A stretch of 64,000 nt of DNA, taken from contig CAZJZI010000005.1 of NCBI GenBank assembly GCA_964550435.1, positions 14,231 to 78,230 on the forward strand, read 5' to 3'. Under the pieces are notes generated by a model. That model did no database searches. It was not told the origin of the DNA and was given only the letters and a program-made list of their open reading frames with translations. Origin of the DNA: UBA11400 sp964550435 (lineage in GTDB: Bacteria > Bacteroidota > Rhodothermia > Balneolales > HLUCCA01). The translations under genes and the position numbers were made by a program. Each line of letters starts with the position of its first letter. Positions within the stretch are counted from its first letter, which is position 1. This document shows, in pieces, positions 61,541 to 64,000 of the stretch.

Positions 61541-64000
61541 ATGGCCCGCAAGAAAGTTACCCCCGAAAATAGTCCTCAAAAGCAATCATCTGTTAATCCT
61601 AACAGAAAGATTGAAATCATTGGGATTATGATAATGGTAATTTTTATGCTAATCGCGATTAGCATCGTTACATATAATGATGCGGATTATGCGATTGTAT
61701 CGGATGCAGGTGTAGAAAGTGTATTACCTGGTGATGGTGTTGCTTCACAACGTGTAAAAAACGGTCTAGGAATGGTTGGGGCGTATCTTTCGCACACATT
61801 CGTGTATCTGTTTCTGGGCTACGTTAGTTTAATTGTATGCATCGTAGGTCTGCAATATGGATGGGCAATATTCAGACATCGCTCTCTGGACACACTAAAA
61901 TGGCCATCATTTCTTTGGATTACAGGAATGGTTTTGTCTGCTACAATTCTTGGTTGGTTGAGCATCCAGACTAATATAGACTTAGAGACCTTCAGTGGAA
62001 CAATGGGCATATCGGTTGCCCAAATTATGCTCAATGTTACGGGTCTATATGGATCGGCACTTTTACTGGTAGCTTTCTCTGTTGTATTTCTACTTTTACT
62101 CATTGATCGTGATATTCAGCTAACGATTGATAGAATCAAAGATACATTTAGTAATATCCGTGATTGGCTAGATGCTAAGCGAGAAGAGAGAAAAGAAAAA
62201 AGAGAGGAAGAAAAGGCAAATGCCCGGACAAGCGAAGCATCTATAACTGAACCAACAAAGAATAGTCCTCAATCGGAGACCGCTCCTGTGCTTCCGGTGC
62301 AGGAGAGAAAAAGAGTATATACTGTTCGAACACAAAGTCCTGTAAATGATGAGCGCGTCGATTCCGTAACGGAGCCGCCAAAGCAACAAGAATCCGAAGA
62401 ACATTTAACTACTCGAGAGAGATGGCTTCGGGAACAGGAAGCAATGAAGGAAAAAGTAATGCCTGATAGGGCATTATTGGAGGATCCTGATGAGCCGCCA
62501 ACAAAAGCCGGGTACGAAGATGAAATTGCAATTACGGTTTCCGTTGGAGAAGAAGAAGAAGCTGCTAAGGCACGTGATCTTGAACGAGAGCAACGTGCAC
62601 AATCGATCCCTCAGATCAGATATCAGTTCCCGACGATAGACTTGCTTGATAATCCACCTGCAGATGGTAATGAAGTCGACTTCGATGAAATCGAGGAAAA
62701 CAAAGATATTATCATGAGCAAGTTGCGAATGCATGGGATTGAAATAGTTGCCGTAGAAGCAATTGTGGGTCCGACGGTAACATTGTACGAACTACAACCA
62801 GCTCCGGACGTCAAAATCAGCAAAATTGAAAGCTATGCCAATGATCTTAAGATGGCTATGGCTACACGCGGGCTTCGCATTATTGCTCCGATACCAGGTA
62901 AGTCAGCTGTAGGCATCGAAGTTCCGAATCGTAAGCGACAGACTGTGTATATCAAGCAACTGATCAATACTCGCAAGTTTGTAGAATCCAAGATGGCATT
63001 ACCAGTCGCTTTTGGAAAAACCATCGAGAATGAAGTGTACATGGTAGATCTTACAACCATGCCCCACTTATTGATAGCCGGAGCAACGGGATCGGGTAAG
63101 TCTGTTGGTATAAACACAATATTGACCTGTCTACTGTACAAATGTCACCCAGAGAATCTCAAGTTTGTTCTTATAGACCCCAAGAAAATAGAACTATCGC
63201 TATATCGCTATCTACAAAAACATTTCATAGCTACTTTGCCAGATGCTGAAGAGCCAATCATAACCGATACGTCGAAGGTGATGGAAACGTTGACGAGCGT
63301 AACCAAAGAAATGGATGAACGGTATGAACTACTTAAAATGGGAATGGTTCGTGATATTCGTGCTTACAATGATAAATTCAAAGAAGGAAAGCTTGAAGTA
63401 GATCTGGGACACCGTCATCTCCCGTACATCGTTGTCATTATTGACGAGCTTGCAGACTTGATGTTGACCGCAGGCAAAGCGATAGAGGAGCCAATAGCCA
63501 GAATTGCACAGTTGGCTCGTGCTGTGGGAATCCATTTGGTCGTAGCAACCCAGCGACCATCGGTGAATGTCATAACGGGAACTATTAAAGCGAACTTTCC
63601 GGTGAGAATTGCATATCAGGTTGCATCTAAAATTGATTCACGCACAATTCTGGATACCATGGGTGCCGATCAACTCGTTGGTAAGGGAGACATGCTTGTA
63701 TCAACAGGCGGACATATGGTACGTGTGCAAAACGCTTTTGTATCAACCGAAGAAGTTGAAAAAATCAATGCCTTTATCGGAAATCAGTTAGGGTATAACA
63801 AACCTTATTACCTGCCAAAAGTTGAGGATCCCAATGCTCATGATTCAGGAATCCCTGAACTTGACGATCGCGATGATTTATTTGAAGAGGCTGCGAAGGT
63901 AGTCGTATTGCACCAACAGGGTTCTGTTTCATTGATACAGCGTAAACTTAAACTTGGATACAACCGAGCCGGACGCATTATCGATCAGCTTTATGCTGCT
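61541..64000 (+). CDS. ftsK: FtsK/SpoIIIE-type DNA translocase (partial, 3' end beyond window)
   Basis: Septum-anchored motor that pumps chromosome DNA during division. 820 residues are visible. The N-terminus has four hydrophobic segments (about 23-46, 72-105, 124-142 and 160-188), then a charged linker of about 200 residues rich in Glu/Lys/Arg/Pro, then the motor with LIAGATGSGKSVGINTILTC near 510, DPKKIELSLY, IVVIIDELADLML near 629 and ATQRPSVNVITG near 668. The C-terminal gamma DNA-reading domain begins near 785 (VVLHQQGSVSLIQRKLKLGY) and is cut by the edge. It reads in frame to base 64000. Confidence 0.95.
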   Translation, partial: MARKKVTPENSPQKQSSVNPNRKIEIIGIMIMVIFMLIAISIVTYNDADYAIVSDAGVESVLPGDGVASQRVKNGLGMVGAYLSHTFVYLFLGYVSLIVCIVGLQYGWAIFRHRSLDTLKWPSFLWITGMVLSATILGWLSIQTNIDLETFSGTMGISVAQIMLNVTGLYGSALLLVAFSVVFLLLLIDRDIQLTIDRIKDTFSNIRDWLDAKREERKEKREEEKANARTSEASITEPTKNSPQSETAPVLPVQERKRVYTVRTQSPVNDERVDSVTEPPKQQESEEHLTTRERWLREQEAMKEKVMPDRALLEDPDEPPTKAGYEDEIAITVSVGEEEEAAKARDLEREQRAQSIPQIRYQFPTIDLLDNPPADGNEVDFDEIEENKDIIMSKLRMHGIEIVAVEAIVGPTVTLYELQPAPDVKISKIESYANDLKMAMATRGLRIIAPIPGKSAVGIEVPNRKRQTVYIKQLINTRKFVESKMALPVAFGKTIENEVYMVDLTTMPHLLIAGATGSGKSVGINTILTCLLYKCHPENLKFVLIDPKKIELSLYRYLQKHFIATLPDAEEPIITDTSKVMETLTSVTKEMDERYELLKMGMVRDIRAYNDKFKEGKLEVDLGHRHLPYIVVIIDELADLMLTAGKAIEEPIARIAQLARAVGIHLVVATQRPSVNVITGTIKANFPVRIAYQVASKIDSRTILDTMGADQLVGKGDMLVSTGGHMVRVQNAFVSTEEVEKINAFIGNQLGYNKPYYLPKVEDPNAHDSGIPELDDRDDLFEEAAKVVVLHQQGSVSLIQRKLKLGYNRAGRIIDQLYAA

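Overview
This window is an ordinary, densely coded chromosomal stretch from an AT-rich bacterium. I see no insertion sequence, phage or CRISPR array. Protein style and gene order point to the Bacteroidota/Rhodothermota/Balneolota group, most likely a marine Balneolota-type organism. The evidence is an rpmB-rpmG-DUF4295-like ribosomal operon, a candidate TAnnTTTG promoter, an Mrp ATPase without its CxxC, a UvrA without the first half of its usual zinc finger, an extended S16, and a WYL regulator following rsmG. The lineage is inferred from recognised families and not from any search.

Layout: 1-4.4 kb holds purM (cut by the left edge), a cluster of DnaA boxes that could be the replication origin, dtd, an iPGM-like metalloenzyme, adk and an MscS channel. 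4.4-15.3 kb holds a possible small RNA, glutamate dehydrogenase, pgsA-ftsY, a NUDIX enzyme, dinB, aat, two transporters and uvrA. 15.6-23.1 kb is an eleven-gene Mrp/Mbh-type cation/proton antiporter operon with three NuoL/M/N-like subunits and a small unknown membrane protein. 23.1-29 kb holds a DUF4097 repeat protein, proline dehydrogenase, tRNA-Asp, mnmG and rsmG (whose first codons contain two parS sites), then a WYL regulator. 29-38.4 kb holds gyrB-gyrA, the rpmB operon, yqeY, cvpA, tyrS, a DUF2059 protein and exonuclease III. 38.4-49.8 kb holds uvrB, a fused chorismate mutase-prephenate dehydrogenase, metH, apaG, a glutathione peroxidase, an outer-membrane protein, an MBL hydrolase and mannose-1-phosphate guanylyltransferase. 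49.8-54 kb holds a PhoR/PhoB-like pair, ruvA, ruvC and fabI. 54-64 kb holds ffh-rpsP-rimM-trmD-rplS, an Mrp ATPase, and a cupin-gcvT-comB-ftsK run cut by the right edge.

The genes are mostly housekeeping: DNA repair and recombination (uvrA, uvrB, dinB, xth, ruvA, ruvC), translation and protein targeting (ftsY, ffh, ribosomal proteins, tRNA modification) and chromosome topology and segregation (gyrA, gyrB, parS, ftsK). The most interesting signals are the DnaA-box cluster at 1.0-1.4 kb and the paired parS sites at 27.34 kb, which together suggest an origin-proximal region, and the antiporter operon, whose third large subunit lacks a lysine its two sisters keep.
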